Below are positions 1-8,330 of a DNA stretch of 64,000 nt, piece after piece. Position numbers and translations under genes: made by a program. The notes beneath the pieces are model-generated. The model had not been told where the DNA came from, searched no databases, and saw nothing but the letters and a program-made list of their open reading frames with translations. Each line of letters starts with the position of its first letter. The first letter of the stretch is position 1. The DNA is from VXRJ01 sp964636705 (GTDB lineage Bacteria > Acidobacteriota > Vicinamibacteria > Vicinamibacterales > UBA8438), in contig CAZWUJ010000009.1 of assembly GCA_964636705.1 (NCBI GenBank), forward strand, positions 1 through 64,000, written 5' to 3'.

Positions 1-2
1 GC

Positions 3-140
3 TACATCACCCGTACGCACGCCGCCGAGATGCCCTGGGTGCAGTTGGAGCTGTCACGTGCGCCGTTCGCTTCCGATCAGCAGAAGCGCAAGCACGTGTT
101 GGCGGCGCTCACCGCCTGGACCCGCAAGGTGCCGCGCTGA
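3..140 (+). CDS. N-formylglutamate amidohydrolase-like protein, C-terminal fragment
   Basis: Only the last 45 codons are inside the window; the reading frame enters from the left edge and stops at TGA 138-140. The residues YITRTH, then PWVQLELSRAPF, match the C-terminal block of the N-formylglutamate amidohydrolase family, where a glycine/tyrosine-rich strand is followed by a Q(L/I)E(L/I)xR segment. Family members hydrolyse N-formyl-glutamate or related amides. The gamma-glutamyltransferase gene starts two bases after the stop, so the two are probably cotranscribed and share a glutamate-related theme. The call rests on a short fragment and could be wrong at family level. Confidence 0.5.
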   Translation, partial: YITRTHAAEMPWVQLELSRAPFASDQQKRKHVLAALTAWTRKVPR

Positions 141-142
141 CA

Positions 143-1774
143 GTGGACCTGGACCGGATCGAGCAATCCTTTCAACGCTCGAGCGACCTCAAGCGTTCGT
201 TCGCGACGGGCGGCATGGTCGCCACCGCGTTTCCCGACGCCACTCGCGCGGGCGTGCAGATGCTCGCGAGCGGGGGCAACGCGGTTGACGCCGCGTGCGC
301 GGCCGCCCTGGCGCTGGGCGTCTGCGAGCCGCAGGGCTCCGGTTTCGGCGGCCAGACGATGGCGCTTCTGCACATCGACGGGCGGACCATCGCCGTGGAC
401 GGGTCAAGCCATGCACCGGCGCTGGCCCACAAGTCCAGGCTGAGAAGCAGGCGCTCCAGGGAGCTGGGGTACACGGCCACCACCATTCCCACCACCCTCG
501 CCGTTCTCGGGCATCTCAATCGCTCTTACGGCCGTCTCGAGTGGAGCACGCTGTTCGAGCCCGCGGTGCGCATCGCCGAGGACGGATATCGGATAACTCC
601 GCTTCAATCAGGGCTGCAGGAGCGAGAGAAGAGCGGCTTCCTGAGAGTCCCGTCCCGCTCCGGCGCGCGTTACTTCCTCAAGAACGGAACGACGCCGTAC
701 GCGTCCGGAGAGAACTTCGTACAGAAGGACCTGGCCGCGATGCTGCGCGAGGTGGCCAGCGACGGAATCGAGGCGTTCTACCGGGGGAGCATCAGCGAGC
801 GCATCGACGCCGACATGAAGCGGCACCGGGGCCTGATGCGGGCGGACGACCTTGCACTGCTGCCGGAGGTAATCGAACGCGAAGCGCTAGCCGACACCTA
901 TCGCGGCCTGACCGTGCACACCTTCCCGCCGCCCGGCGCCGGCCATACGTTGCTGCTGATCCTCAAGATGATGGAACGCTCTCCCGCCACGCGCCTTTCG
1001 GACGGCACGCCGGAATCGTATCGACTCCTCGCAGAGATTCAGCGTCTCGCGCTTGTCGAGAATCGAACGAATCCGCTGAATCCTCACACGTTCCATCAGT
1101 TGCAGCCGTGGACGGAACATACCCGGCGACGTGCTCACAGTCTTGCCACGTCAGTCGACGAGGGCTCTTCCCCGCCAGGGCAAGCGCTCCTGTCCGGGGG
1201 CGATACGGGGGAAACGACCCACCTCTCCGTAATGGATGGCGCCGGCAACGTAGCCGCCATCACGCAATCGGTGAACCTGGTGTACGGCTCGAAAGCCGCG
1301 GCCGACGGCCTGGGATTTCTTTACAACGACTACGTGGAAGCGTTCCAGTACGACAAGCCCACGCACTACTACAATCTGCGACCGAGCGGCATCCCCTGGT
1401 CCTCGGTGGCGCCGGCGTTGGTCTCGGTGGGCGGCAGGCCGTGGCTGGTCGCCGGCAGTCCCGGAAGCCAGCGCGGGTTTTCCGCGACCGCCCTCTTCCT
1501 GTCTGCCGTCATCGACGGAGAGCTCCCCATTTCCGACGCGATGTCGAAGCCGCGCCTCTACGCGAAGGTGGATGGCGAGATCAACATCGAGGCGGGCCGC
1601 GTCGATCCGGCGGTGCTTGCGCATCTGATGCAGGCGGGGTACCGGATACGCCGGCGGGAGGACTACGCGTTCTTCCTGGGAGCCATGCACGCGGTTCTGA
1701 GGTGTCACACGAAGGACGGGTATCAGGGTGCGGCCGACGTGCGGCGCGACGGGACCGCGGAGGGCCCGCCGTAA
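143..1774 (+). CDS. Gamma-glutamyltransferase family protein (Ntn hydrolase)
   Basis: A 543-residue protein starting at GTG 143, two bases after the preceding stop. The N-terminal part has the GGT signature AGVQMLASGGNAVDAACAAA and GFGGQTM. The autoprocessing nucleophile is visible as GETTHLSVMD, with the predicted catalytic Thr at residue 358, followed by GNVAAITQSVN and the oxyanion region GSPGSQRG. Family enzymes cleave themselves into two subunits and transfer or hydrolyse gamma-glutamyl groups. No signal peptide is seen, so it may be cytoplasmic. A paralogue lies convergently at 3090-4802, with a CorC-like gene between them. The actual substrate is unknown, and such short GGT-like proteins also include acylases. 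Confidence 0.85.
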   Translation: MDLDRIEQSFQRSSDLKRSFATGGMVATAFPDATRAGVQMLASGGNAVDAACAAALALGVCEPQGSGFGGQTMALLHIDGRTIAVDGSSHAPALAHKSRLRSRRSRELGYTATTIPTTLAVLGHLNRSYGRLEWSTLFEPAVRIAEDGYRITPLQSGLQEREKSGFLRVPSRSGARYFLKNGTTPYASGENFVQKDLAAMLREVASDGIEAFYRGSISERIDADMKRHRGLMRADDLALLPEVIEREALADTYRGLTVHTFPPPGAGHTLLLILKMMERSPATRLSDGTPESYRLLAEIQRLALVENRTNPLNPHTFHQLQPWTEHTRRRAHSLATSVDEGSSPPGQALLSGGDTGETTHLSVMDGAGNVAAITQSVNLVYGSKAAADGLGFLYNDYVEAFQYDKPTHYYNLRPSGIPWSSVAPALVSVGGRPWLVAGSPGSQRGFSATALFLSAVIDGELPISDAMSKPRLYAKVDGEINIEAGRVDPAVLAHLMQAGYRIRRREDYAFFLGAMHAVLRCHTKDGYQGAADVRRDGTAEGPP

Positions 1775-1802
1775 TCCTGGCGACGATACTGGAGGACGCT
1801 GA

Positions 1803-3044
1803 ATGCTGTTGCTGGCTTTTGCCGCCACCATGACGGTGGTGATATCGAGCATGTGCTCCCTGTTCGAGTCGATCCTGTTCTCGACGCGCGTGGGAGTCCT
1901 GGAGGCCGAGCGGGCGAACGGCCGGCATTCCCGGCTGGCCGCGCGCTTCATGGACATGAAGTCGAACATCGCCGAACCGACGTCCGCCATCCTGGTGCTC
2001 AACACAGTGGCCAATACGGCCGGCGCGACGTTCTGCGGCATGTACGCCACGCAGGTTCTGGGGCCGGCCCTGGTGCCGGCCGTATCCGTGGTCCTTACGC
2101 TCGCCATTCTGTTCGTCGGCGAGATCCTGCCGAAGACCTACGGCGCCACGTACTGGCGCTCCCTCTGGCATTTCATCGTCTGGCCGCTCGCCGTCATGCA
2201 GAGAGGTCTGCGCCCCGTCATAAGGGTGACGCAGGCGTTCGCCGACTTCTTCACCGGCAACCGCAGCGTCCCGTCCATCACGGAGGATGAAATCCAGGCC
2301 AGCATCCGGCTCGGCCGCAAGGCGGGCGAGCTGTCGCGGACAGAGCTCCAACTGCTGAACGCCGTATTTCAGTTCGACGACCTGACCGTCCGCCAGATCA
2401 TGGTGCCCCGCACCGACGTCGACTTTCTCGATGCAACCTGGCCGCTGCCGAAGTGCCTTGATGTCGCCAAACAGACGCGGCACACGCGCTTTCCCCTGCG
2501 TCGCGGCACGCGCGACGAGGTGCTCGGCATCATCCACGTGAAGGAGCTCATCGGATTGGGAAGCGGCGACGAAGTGGAGTTGAGCTCCATCGTTCACCCC
2601 GCGTGGCACGTACCGGAGACCCTCCCCATCAGCCGGCTGCTGCGCGAGATGCAACGCAACCACCAGCACATGGCGCTCGTGGATGACGAATACGGCACCC
2701 TGGTCGGGATCGTCACCATGGAGAACGTGCTGGAGCAGATAGTCGGCGCGGTGCAGGACGAGTTCGATTCCGAGACGCCCGACATCACACAGGAAGATCC
2801 GGTCACTTTCCGCGTCAGGGGGCAGGTGCTGATCGAGCGGGTGAACCGCGAGTGCGGCCTGGAGCTCTACGCGGCGGACGTCGATACGCTCTCGGGCCTG
2901 CTCGTGAGCCACCTGGGCCGGCTGGCGGAAAAAGGCGACCGCGTCCGTCTGGCGGGCGCGACGGCCGAGATCCTCGAGGTCAAGGACGGCCGTGCGGACG
3001 TGGTCCGGATTCGGCTCGCGAAAGAAGAGGACGGCGAGGAGTAG
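1803..3044 (+). CDS. CNNM/CorC (HlyC) family membrane protein with CBS pair
   Basis: A 413-residue protein with the usual three-part family layout. Residues 1 to about 170 form a DUF21/CNNM membrane domain (hydrophobic segments, plus the conserved GEILPKTYG). Residues about 190-320 form a CBS pair recognised from VRQIMVPRTDVDFL and MALVDDEYGTLVGIVTMENVLEQIVG. The last 80 residues form a CorC_HlyC domain with the typical ADVDTLSGLL. Family members are proposed Mg2+/Co2+ exporters or regulators of divalent cation transport. It follows the upstream GGT gene by 28 bases on the same strand. ATG 1803 puts the first hydrophobic helix at the extreme N-terminus, as usual for the family. Confidence 0.88.
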   Translation: MLLLAFAATMTVVISSMCSLFESILFSTRVGVLEAERANGRHSRLAARFMDMKSNIAEPTSAILVLNTVANTAGATFCGMYATQVLGPALVPAVSVVLTLAILFVGEILPKTYGATYWRSLWHFIVWPLAVMQRGLRPVIRVTQAFADFFTGNRSVPSITEDEIQASIRLGRKAGELSRTELQLLNAVFQFDDLTVRQIMVPRTDVDFLDATWPLPKCLDVAKQTRHTRFPLRRGTRDEVLGIIHVKELIGLGSGDEVELSSIVHPAWHVPETLPISRLLREMQRNHQHMALVDDEYGTLVGIVTMENVLEQIVGAVQDEFDSETPDITQEDPVTFRVRGQVLIERVNRECGLELYAADVDTLSGLLVSHLGRLAEKGDRVRLAGATAEILEVKDGRADVVRIRLAKEEDGEE

Positions 3045-3089
3045 ACGGGACGGGGCCGTGCTCCCGCCGCGAAGGTGCGCCGCGCGGCG

Positions 3090-4802
3090 TCACGCCGGCA
3101 CGCGCCGGGGTCCGCCGGCCACGCCGTCGCGGCGCGGATCGGCCACGCCGACGAATTCTCGCCTTTCGTGCAGGACGAGCTGTACGCAACCCAGAAAGAA
3201 CGAATAGGGGTCGCGGATGTCGAGCGTGAAGCCGTGCTGCTCCAGCGCGCGGGGCAAGTCGTCGCGCATCCGTGACGCCTCCAGGGATACCCGGCCGGCA
3301 AGCGAACAGAAGAGCCGCGGCGCGGTGACCGCATCCAGCGGGCCGGCGCCCTGCAGCAGCCGGATCAGCACCTGCAGAATGGAAGGCGTGATCCGCTCGC
3401 TCCCGGGCGATCCAATGGTCAACCAGGGCTGCCGCCCCCGAAAGACGATGGTCGGTGCAACGCTGGCCCAGGGCACCGCATTCGGGCGCATGTAGTACGG
3501 ATGTCCAATCTCGCTGTAGTCGAACGCGTTCATGTAGTTGTTGTAGAGGAAGCCCAATCCGCCGGCGGCTTCGCAGGCGCCGTAGACATTCTCGATCGAC
3601 TGGGTCAGCGCCACCGCATTGCCGTGCCGATCCATCGCGGACAGGTGCGTCGTCTCGCCGTTCCCGACGTACCGCCTGCTGATCGCCGCCGCCATCTCTC
3701 GGGCATAGTCCTCGCGCAGCATCCGCTTCTCGGACACCTGCGAGTAGAAGTTCGGATCGAACGGACGATCCGCGCGGTCGAGGAACGCGCGCCGGATCGT
3801 CTCGGCAAGCAGCACGGCGCCGTCCCGCGTGTCGAGCTCCCGCCGGTGCTCGGGCAGGTGCTGGTGGATGTGCATCATCTCGACCAGCGTGCGTCCGGCC
3901 CCGGGCGGCGGCACGGTGAAGACCCGGTGCCCGAAGAAACGGCACGTCAATGGCCGCCGCTCGATGGGCAGAGGGACTTGCGCCAGATCGTCGCGGCGCA
4001 GGAACCCATCGTGCTGCGTCATGTCCGCATCGATTGCTGCGGCGATGTCCCCCTGGTAGAAGTCCGCGATTCCCCGCTCCGCAAGCTGGCGCAGCGTGCC
4101 GGCCAGCAGCGGCTGGCGAAACGGCATTCCTGCGCGGTACGCCAGCCGGCCGGCGCGCAGGAACAGCGGCGCTGCGCTGCCCTTGCGGAGGAACGTGAGC
4201 TCCCGCCGGGCGAGCGCATGCTGCAGCAGGCTGATCTCGTAACCGCCCTCGGCAAGGCGAATGGACGGTTGCAGCAGGGCCGCCAGTGGGAGCCGGCCAT
4301 ACGTCTCGCGCACGTAGTCGAGCACCGCGGGCGTGCTTGGCACGGTGGTCGCGCGATAGCCGCGGCGACGCTCTCCCCGCAGGTCCCTGAACGCTTCGAC
4401 CGTGGCCCGATTCGGCGCCCGTGACGAGCCATCGAGCGCAAACGTCCGGGCGGCCGTCGCGTCGTAGATCAGCATCATGGTCTGGCCGCCCAGACCCGAC
4501 GCGGCCGGCTCACAGACGCCCAGCGCGAATGCCGCCGCAACCGCCGCGTCGAAGGCGTTTCCCCCCGCCTCGAGCGCTTCCACGCCTGCCGCGGTCGCGC
4601 CGTAATGCGCGGTTGCGACCATGCCGTGCTGCGAAACGGCCAGACGCTGGGGCTCGTGGATGTTCCGGTCGCGCAGGGTGAGGAAATCGGTGTCGACCGC
4701 CTCTGTAGCCTTGCGCTTCGTGCGCATGACGCGATCAGGCTGCACGACGGCCGTCTCGTCGCGTGAGACACTCGCAGGAGCGGGTCCTGTGGAGGGGTTC
4801 AT
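3090..4802 (-). CDS. Gamma-glutamyltransferase family protein, second copy
   Basis: A 570-residue paralogue of the 143-1774 protein, on the opposite strand. Shared landmarks are HGMVATAHYGATAAGVEAL, GGNAFDAAVAAAFALGVCEP, GLGGQTMML, the processing site GETTHLSAMD (predicted nucleophile Thr384) and IGSPGSERITPS. The N-terminal 40 residues before the homologous region are not conserved, so a start at the internal Met (MRTKRKATE, 75 bases downstream) is possible. It converges with the CorC-like gene (45 bases between stops). Two GGT copies flanking a cation-transport gene suggest local duplication. The substrate cannot be read from the sequence. Confidence 0.85.
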   Translation of the reverse strand: MNPSTGPAPASVSRDETAVVQPDRVMRTKRKATEAVDTDFLTLRDRNIHEPQRLAVSQHGMVATAHYGATAAGVEALEAGGNAFDAAVAAAFALGVCEPAASGLGGQTMMLIYDATAARTFALDGSSRAPNRATVEAFRDLRGERRRGYRATTVPSTPAVLDYVRETYGRLPLAALLQPSIRLAEGGYEISLLQHALARRELTFLRKGSAAPLFLRAGRLAYRAGMPFRQPLLAGTLRQLAERGIADFYQGDIAAAIDADMTQHDGFLRRDDLAQVPLPIERRPLTCRFFGHRVFTVPPPGAGRTLVEMMHIHQHLPEHRRELDTRDGAVLLAETIRRAFLDRADRPFDPNFYSQVSEKRMLREDYAREMAAAISRRYVGNGETTHLSAMDRHGNAVALTQSIENVYGACEAAGGLGFLYNNYMNAFDYSEIGHPYYMRPNAVPWASVAPTIVFRGRQPWLTIGSPGSERITPSILQVLIRLLQGAGPLDAVTAPRLFCSLAGRVSLEASRMRDDLPRALEQHGFTLDIRDPYSFFLGCVQLVLHERREFVGVADPRRDGVAGGPRRVPA

Positions 4803-4870
4803 GGTCAGGTCGCCGCCGCGTCAGCCAGCGAGGCGGTCGCCGGTAGGGTGTACGCTGCAGCCGTACCGCG

Positions 4871-4899
4871 TTGGATTGCCTACTCTATCGTTGGACAAT
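4871..4899 (+). promoter_or_regulatory. Possible sigma-70 promoter before the MscS-like gene run
   Basis: TTGGAT at 4871-4876 and GACAAT at 4894-4899 are separated by 17 bases, about 70 bases before ATG 4971. It lies in the 168-base gap between the divergent GGT gene and the plus-strand run. The elements are imperfect, so this is only a candidate. The ECF-type motif found near the second MgtE cassette is not seen here. Confidence 0.35.
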
Positions 4900-4970
4900 C
4901 TCAGCCGCAAGGCGGCGTCGGTGTCCGCGCGCCGGCTGCCGGCATCGCGCCGCCCGGAAGAGTGATTGGA

Positions 4971-5525
4971 ATGGACTACGAGATGGGTGCAATCGGCGCC
5001 ATGCTCATCAAGCCAGGATTGAGTGCGGCCGTCCTTGTCGGGTACTACATTGCGACCCGCCTCGTCGACCGCTGGATCACAAGGCACGGGGAACGGAAGA
5101 ATGCCGCGCCGCTGCGGGCGTTCTACATCGGCAAGGTATTCGATCTCGGATTGGGGATCGTCGCCGCCCTGGTTGTACTGCTGGTGTGGGGAATCGAGTA
5201 TGGCAGCGTGTTCCTGTTCGCCTCCTCCATCGTTGCGGTGCTCGGGGTGGCATTCGTTGCCCAGTGGTCCATCCTCAGCAGCATCACCGCGAGCATCGTC
5301 ATCTTCTTCAACTTCCGGGCGCGTCTCGGAGACCGGATTCGGGTGCTGGACTCGGCGGAAGCCGGGATCGAAGGGGTCATCGTCGACATCAACTTGTTTC
5401 ACGTCGTCATCAAGGACGATGCCGGCAATCTCATTTGCCACCCCAACAACCTCTTCATCCAGAAACCGGTGATGACGATGCAGCCCTTTCAGGCAGGATG
5501 GTCTCGTTCAGACCACTTAAGATAA
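4971..5525 (+). CDS. MscS-family mechanosensitive channel-like protein, short
   Basis: The start is taken as ATG 4971 (MDYEMGAIGAMLIKP), preceded by GGAAG, because upstream in-frame residues lack family similarity; this gives 184 residues. Three hydrophobic helices (about residues 8-26, 52-74 and 76-105) are followed by a beta-domain: NFRARLGDRIRVLD, then EGVIVDINLFHVVIKDD and PNNLFIQKPV, which match the MscS pore-helix/beta region (FRxxxxGDxI ... GxVxxIxLxxT). It lacks the C-terminal alpha/beta vestibule of full MscS. Probable inner-membrane osmotic-relief channel or small MscS-like protein. It opens a run of closely spaced plus-strand genes reaching 13651. Confidence 0.7.
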   Translation: MDYEMGAIGAMLIKPGLSAAVLVGYYIATRLVDRWITRHGERKNAAPLRAFYIGKVFDLGLGIVAALVVLLVWGIEYGSVFLFASSIVAVLGVAFVAQWSILSSITASIVIFFNFRARLGDRIRVLDSAEAGIEGVIVDINLFHVVIKDDAGNLICHPNNLFIQKPVMTMQPFQAGWSRSDHLR

Positions 5526-5545
5526 CCTAGCAGGTTCGCTGGACC

Positions 5546-6124
5546 ATGGATCTGAACACTTTGTTCGAGTCGCTGGCCACGTCGGCAGACGGCACCATCA
5601 GGCCCCTGCTCACTGCCTGGCTGGTGCAGGTCGGGGTGCTCCTGCCTCGCCTGCTGGTCGCGATCCTGATCGTCGTTGTCGGCCTGGTCGTCGGTCGGAT
5701 TGCCCGGAACGCGGTGACCGCCGCCGCCCGGGCCGGCCGCCTCGCCCGGGCCGATCTGCTGGGCCGCGCGGCGCAGTTTGCGGTGGTGGCGGCGGCGGTG
5801 GTTACGGGCCTCGATCAGGCAGGCGTCGACAGCGGGTTCCTGACCGCGATGGTCGCCATCGTGCTGGGAAGCGCGCTGGGCGGCACGGCTTTGGCTTTCG
5901 CCTTCGGCGCCCGAACCGAGGTGGGCAACCTGGTCGCCATGCACTACGTCCGGCAGGTCTACCGGCCCGGACAGCTCATCCGTCTTGGGGACGTGCAGGG
6001 GCGGATCCGGGAGTTCACCAAGACGACGGTGATCGTGGCGATGGACGATGGCGAGGCGCACCTGCCCGGACGCCTGTTCAGCGATCATGTGGCACAAGTG
6101 CCGGCGGCCCAGGCCGATCGGTAG
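5546..6124 (+). CDS. Small MscS-like membrane protein of cassette A
   Basis: A 192-residue membrane protein starting at ATG 5546, 20 bases after the previous gene. Hydrophobic helices lie at about residues 28-50, 74-92 and 98-122 (the last is the glycine/alanine-rich GSALGGTALAFAFGA, a pore-type helix). A short beta-domain follows: YRPGQLIRLGDVQGRIREF, then TTVIVAMDDGEAHLPGRLF. Its last 150 residues closely match the C-terminal part of the protein at 19331-20173, which is followed by the same two gene types. It lies directly before an MgtE_N/CBS gene and an MgtE gene, so it may work with Mg2+ uptake or osmotic adaptation. This is inferred from context only. Confidence 0.65.
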   Translation: MDLNTLFESLATSADGTIRPLLTAWLVQVGVLLPRLLVAILIVVVGLVVGRIARNAVTAAARAGRLARADLLGRAAQFAVVAAAVVTGLDQAGVDSGFLTAMVAIVLGSALGGTALAFAFGARTEVGNLVAMHYVRQVYRPGQLIRLGDVQGRIREFTKTTVIVAMDDGEAHLPGRLFSDHVAQVPAAQADR

Positions 6125-6147
6125 GAGCACGGGGGCGGAGCAGGAGC

Positions 6148-7008
6148 GTGGAGGCCGACCGCCGACTGACGGACGCCTTCTTCGATCACCATCCCACGGA
6201 GGCGGCGCGCGCTCTCGAAGCGGCGGCTCCGATCGAGATTGGAGAGTTGTTGTCCGAAGTGGACGGCGCGCGCGCGGCGCCGGTCGTCGCGGCGATGGAT
6301 CCGGCGGTGGCCGCCACCGTGCTCGGGGCGCTTGACCCGCCGGTAGCCGCGCGCTTCGTCGAAGCGTTGCCGGTGCGCACGGCCGGCGTCCTCCTGCGCC
6401 GGGCCGCGCCCGCGACGCGTTCCGCAATTCTGGAGCAGTTGCCGTCGCGTGCCGCGTCGCGCCTGGGCGTCTTGCTGCAGTACGCGGACGGGAGCGCCGG
6501 CGCCCTGCTCGATCCGTCGGTCCAGACCGCGCCCCCCGACGTGACCGCGCGGGCGATGCTCGATCGGCTGCGCACGACCGGCGAGACGGTCCACTTCTAC
6601 CTCTACGTCGTCGACCGGCGCGGCCTGCTGATCGGGGTCCTGACGCTCCGGGAATTGATCGGCGCGCCGCCCGACGCCCTGCTCGGCGCTATCGCGAAGC
6701 GACGTATCGCAACGCTGCCGGCGACGGCGGGACACGCCGCCATCGCTACCCACCCCGCGTGGCGGGACGTGCGGGCGCTGCCGGTGGTGGACCGCGAGGG
6801 CCGGTTCCTGGGCATTGTCCGGTACGCGACGGTCCATGAACTGGAGGCCGCCGCCTCAGCGCACGGGCTGGAACCGGCAGCGGCGGGCATCGCCCTCGAT
6901 GTCGGGGAGCTGGCGTGGACGGAGGGCGCCGCCCTCGTGGGAGACCTGATCGACGCGCTGTCCGATGCGTCACGGCGCGCGCGACCCTCTGGTGCGGTGG
7001 CGGGATGA
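6148..7008 (+). CDS. Soluble MgtE_N/CBS-domain protein of cassette A
   Basis: A 286-residue protein starting at GTG 6148 (MEADRRLTDAFF), 23 bases after the previous stop and with GGAG just upstream; the paralogue at 20160 begins the same way (LEADRLISAAFL), which supports this start. Residues 1 to about 130 form an MgtE N-type helical superhelix domain with repeated (A/P)xxAxxxLxxLxP units (EALPVRTAGVLLRRAAPATR). Residues about 130-240 form a CBS pair (LYVVDRRGLLIGVLTLREL and LPVVDREGRFLGIVRYATV). There is no transmembrane segment. It looks like the cytosolic Mg2+-sensing half of MgtE encoded separately. The stop overlaps the MgtE start by four bases (ATGA), implying translational coupling and a probable partner or regulatory role. 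Confidence 0.75.
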   Translation: MEADRRLTDAFFDHHPTEAARALEAAAPIEIGELLSEVDGARAAPVVAAMDPAVAATVLGALDPPVAARFVEALPVRTAGVLLRRAAPATRSAILEQLPSRAASRLGVLLQYADGSAGALLDPSVQTAPPDVTARAMLDRLRTTGETVHFYLYVVDRRGLLIGVLTLRELIGAPPDALLGAIAKRRIATLPATAGHAAIATHPAWRDVRALPVVDREGRFLGIVRYATVHELEAAASAHGLEPAAAGIALDVGELAWTEGAALVGDLIDALSDASRRARPSGAVAG

Positions 7009-8324
7009 TGGCGTCGCCCACTGAGCTGCGCGCGTCCCTGGCGGCTGACTATGCACGCCTGTATCCCGGCGAGGCGGCGGCGGTCCTCGAAGAGCAGCCT
7101 GCGGAGAGTGTGGTGGAACTGGTCGAGCAGAGTGCGATGGCCCGGGTCGCGCCGGTCTTCGCGGCCTTCACGCCGGCTGCCGCGGCCCGGCTGCTTGCAC
7201 TGCTGCCGCTGGAGCGCGCGGCCGCGCTGCTGCAGGCGATCGATCCCGCCCGTGCCGCCGCGCTCTGCGCGATGCTCGACGCCGCCCTCCGCGACCGCCT
7301 GTTGGGAACGCTGCCGGAAGCCGACGCGCGCGAATGGCGCGAGTTGATGAGCTATCCGCCCGGCACCGCCGGCGGATTGATGACCGTCCGTGTCGAGACC
7401 TTCCGCCCGGATGCGTCGGCAGGAACGATCATCAGCCGGTTGCGCGCGCTCCGTGCGGCGTCGGAAGGGGAATCCGAGGCCGACGTTGCGCTCGTTGAAG
7501 AGGATGGGCGCCTGGTCGGTACGGTGGAGGTGGCCGCGTTGGCGGCGGCGGATCCGGCGACATCGGCGGTTCAACTCATGCGTCCGGAAGGTGTGTCCGT
7601 CCCGGCGGTGACGCCGCGCGACGAGGTGGTCGAGGTGATGAGACAGACCGGTGTCGGGGCGTTGCCGGTTGTCGACGCGACGGGGCGCCTCCTCGGCGTG
7701 GTCCGGCAGCGGCAGCTCGCCCACGCGATCGAGGCGGACGCAACGGTCGACCTGCAGACGATGGTGGGCGCCGGCGGAGAGGAACAGGCGTTGTCCCCGG
7801 TGGGCCTGGCGGTGCGCAAGCGCCTGCCGTGGCTGCAGATCAACTTGGCCACCGCGTTCCTCGCGGCGTCGGTCGTCGGGATCTTCGAAGAGACCATTGC
7901 TCAGGTGACGGCGCTGGCCGTCCTCTTGCCGGTGGTGGCGGGGCAGTCGGGCAACGCCGGCTCCCAGGCGCTGGCCGTCACCATCCGCGGTCTCGCCCTC
8001 CGCGAAGTGCGCCTGCGCCACTGGCGGGCGGTAGCGCTGAAAGAAGGGGCGGTCGGACTGATCAACAGCCTCGCGGTTGCCGCCACGACATCGCTCGGCG
8101 TCTATGTCTGGAGCCGTTCGCTGGGGCTGGCCGGTGTCATCGCCCTCTCCATGGTGGCGTCGATGGTGGTTGCGGGACTGGCGGGTGCGGTCATTCCGAT
8201 GGTGCTCACCGGGGCGCGACAGGATCCGGCGCAATCGTCCAACATCATCCTCACTACGGTGACCGACGTCGTCGGTTTTTTCAGTTTCCTCGGCATCGCC
8301 ACGCTGCTGATGTCGATGCTCTGA
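7005..8324 (+). CDS. mgtE: MgtE-family Mg2+ channel of cassette A
   Basis: The start is ATG 7005 in an ATGA overlap with the upstream stop, giving 439 residues, close to the usual MgtE length. The N-terminal MgtE_N domain (residues about 10-125: YARLYPGEAAAVLEEQ, ELMSYPPGTAGGLMT) is followed by a CBS pair (about 130-260: VPAVTPRDEVVEVM, ALPVVDATGRLLGVV). The five-helix membrane domain (about 275-439) carries the filter-region hallmark PVVAGQSGNAGSQALAVTIRG and ends at TTVTDVVGFFSFLGIATLL. MgtE imports Mg2+ and is closed by Mg2+ bound to its cytosolic domain. It is highly similar to the product of 21014-22318, especially across the membrane domain. Confidence 0.9.
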   Translation: MMASPTELRASLAADYARLYPGEAAAVLEEQPAESVVELVEQSAMARVAPVFAAFTPAAAARLLALLPLERAAALLQAIDPARAAALCAMLDAALRDRLLGTLPEADAREWRELMSYPPGTAGGLMTVRVETFRPDASAGTIISRLRALRAASEGESEADVALVEEDGRLVGTVEVAALAAADPATSAVQLMRPEGVSVPAVTPRDEVVEVMRQTGVGALPVVDATGRLLGVVRQRQLAHAIEADATVDLQTMVGAGGEEQALSPVGLAVRKRLPWLQINLATAFLAASVVGIFEETIAQVTALAVLLPVVAGQSGNAGSQALAVTIRGLALREVRLRHWRAVALKEGAVGLINSLAVAATTSLGVYVWSRSLGLAGVIALSMVASMVVAGLAGAVIPMVLTGARQDPAQSSNIILTTVTDVVGFFSFLGIATLLMSML

Positions 8325-8330
8325 CGTCCC

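Noticed and set aside
1705..1735. GTGTCACAC/GGACGG as another ECF promoter copy
   Set aside because: The order of the two elements is reversed relative to the true motif, and it lies inside the GGT coding sequence.
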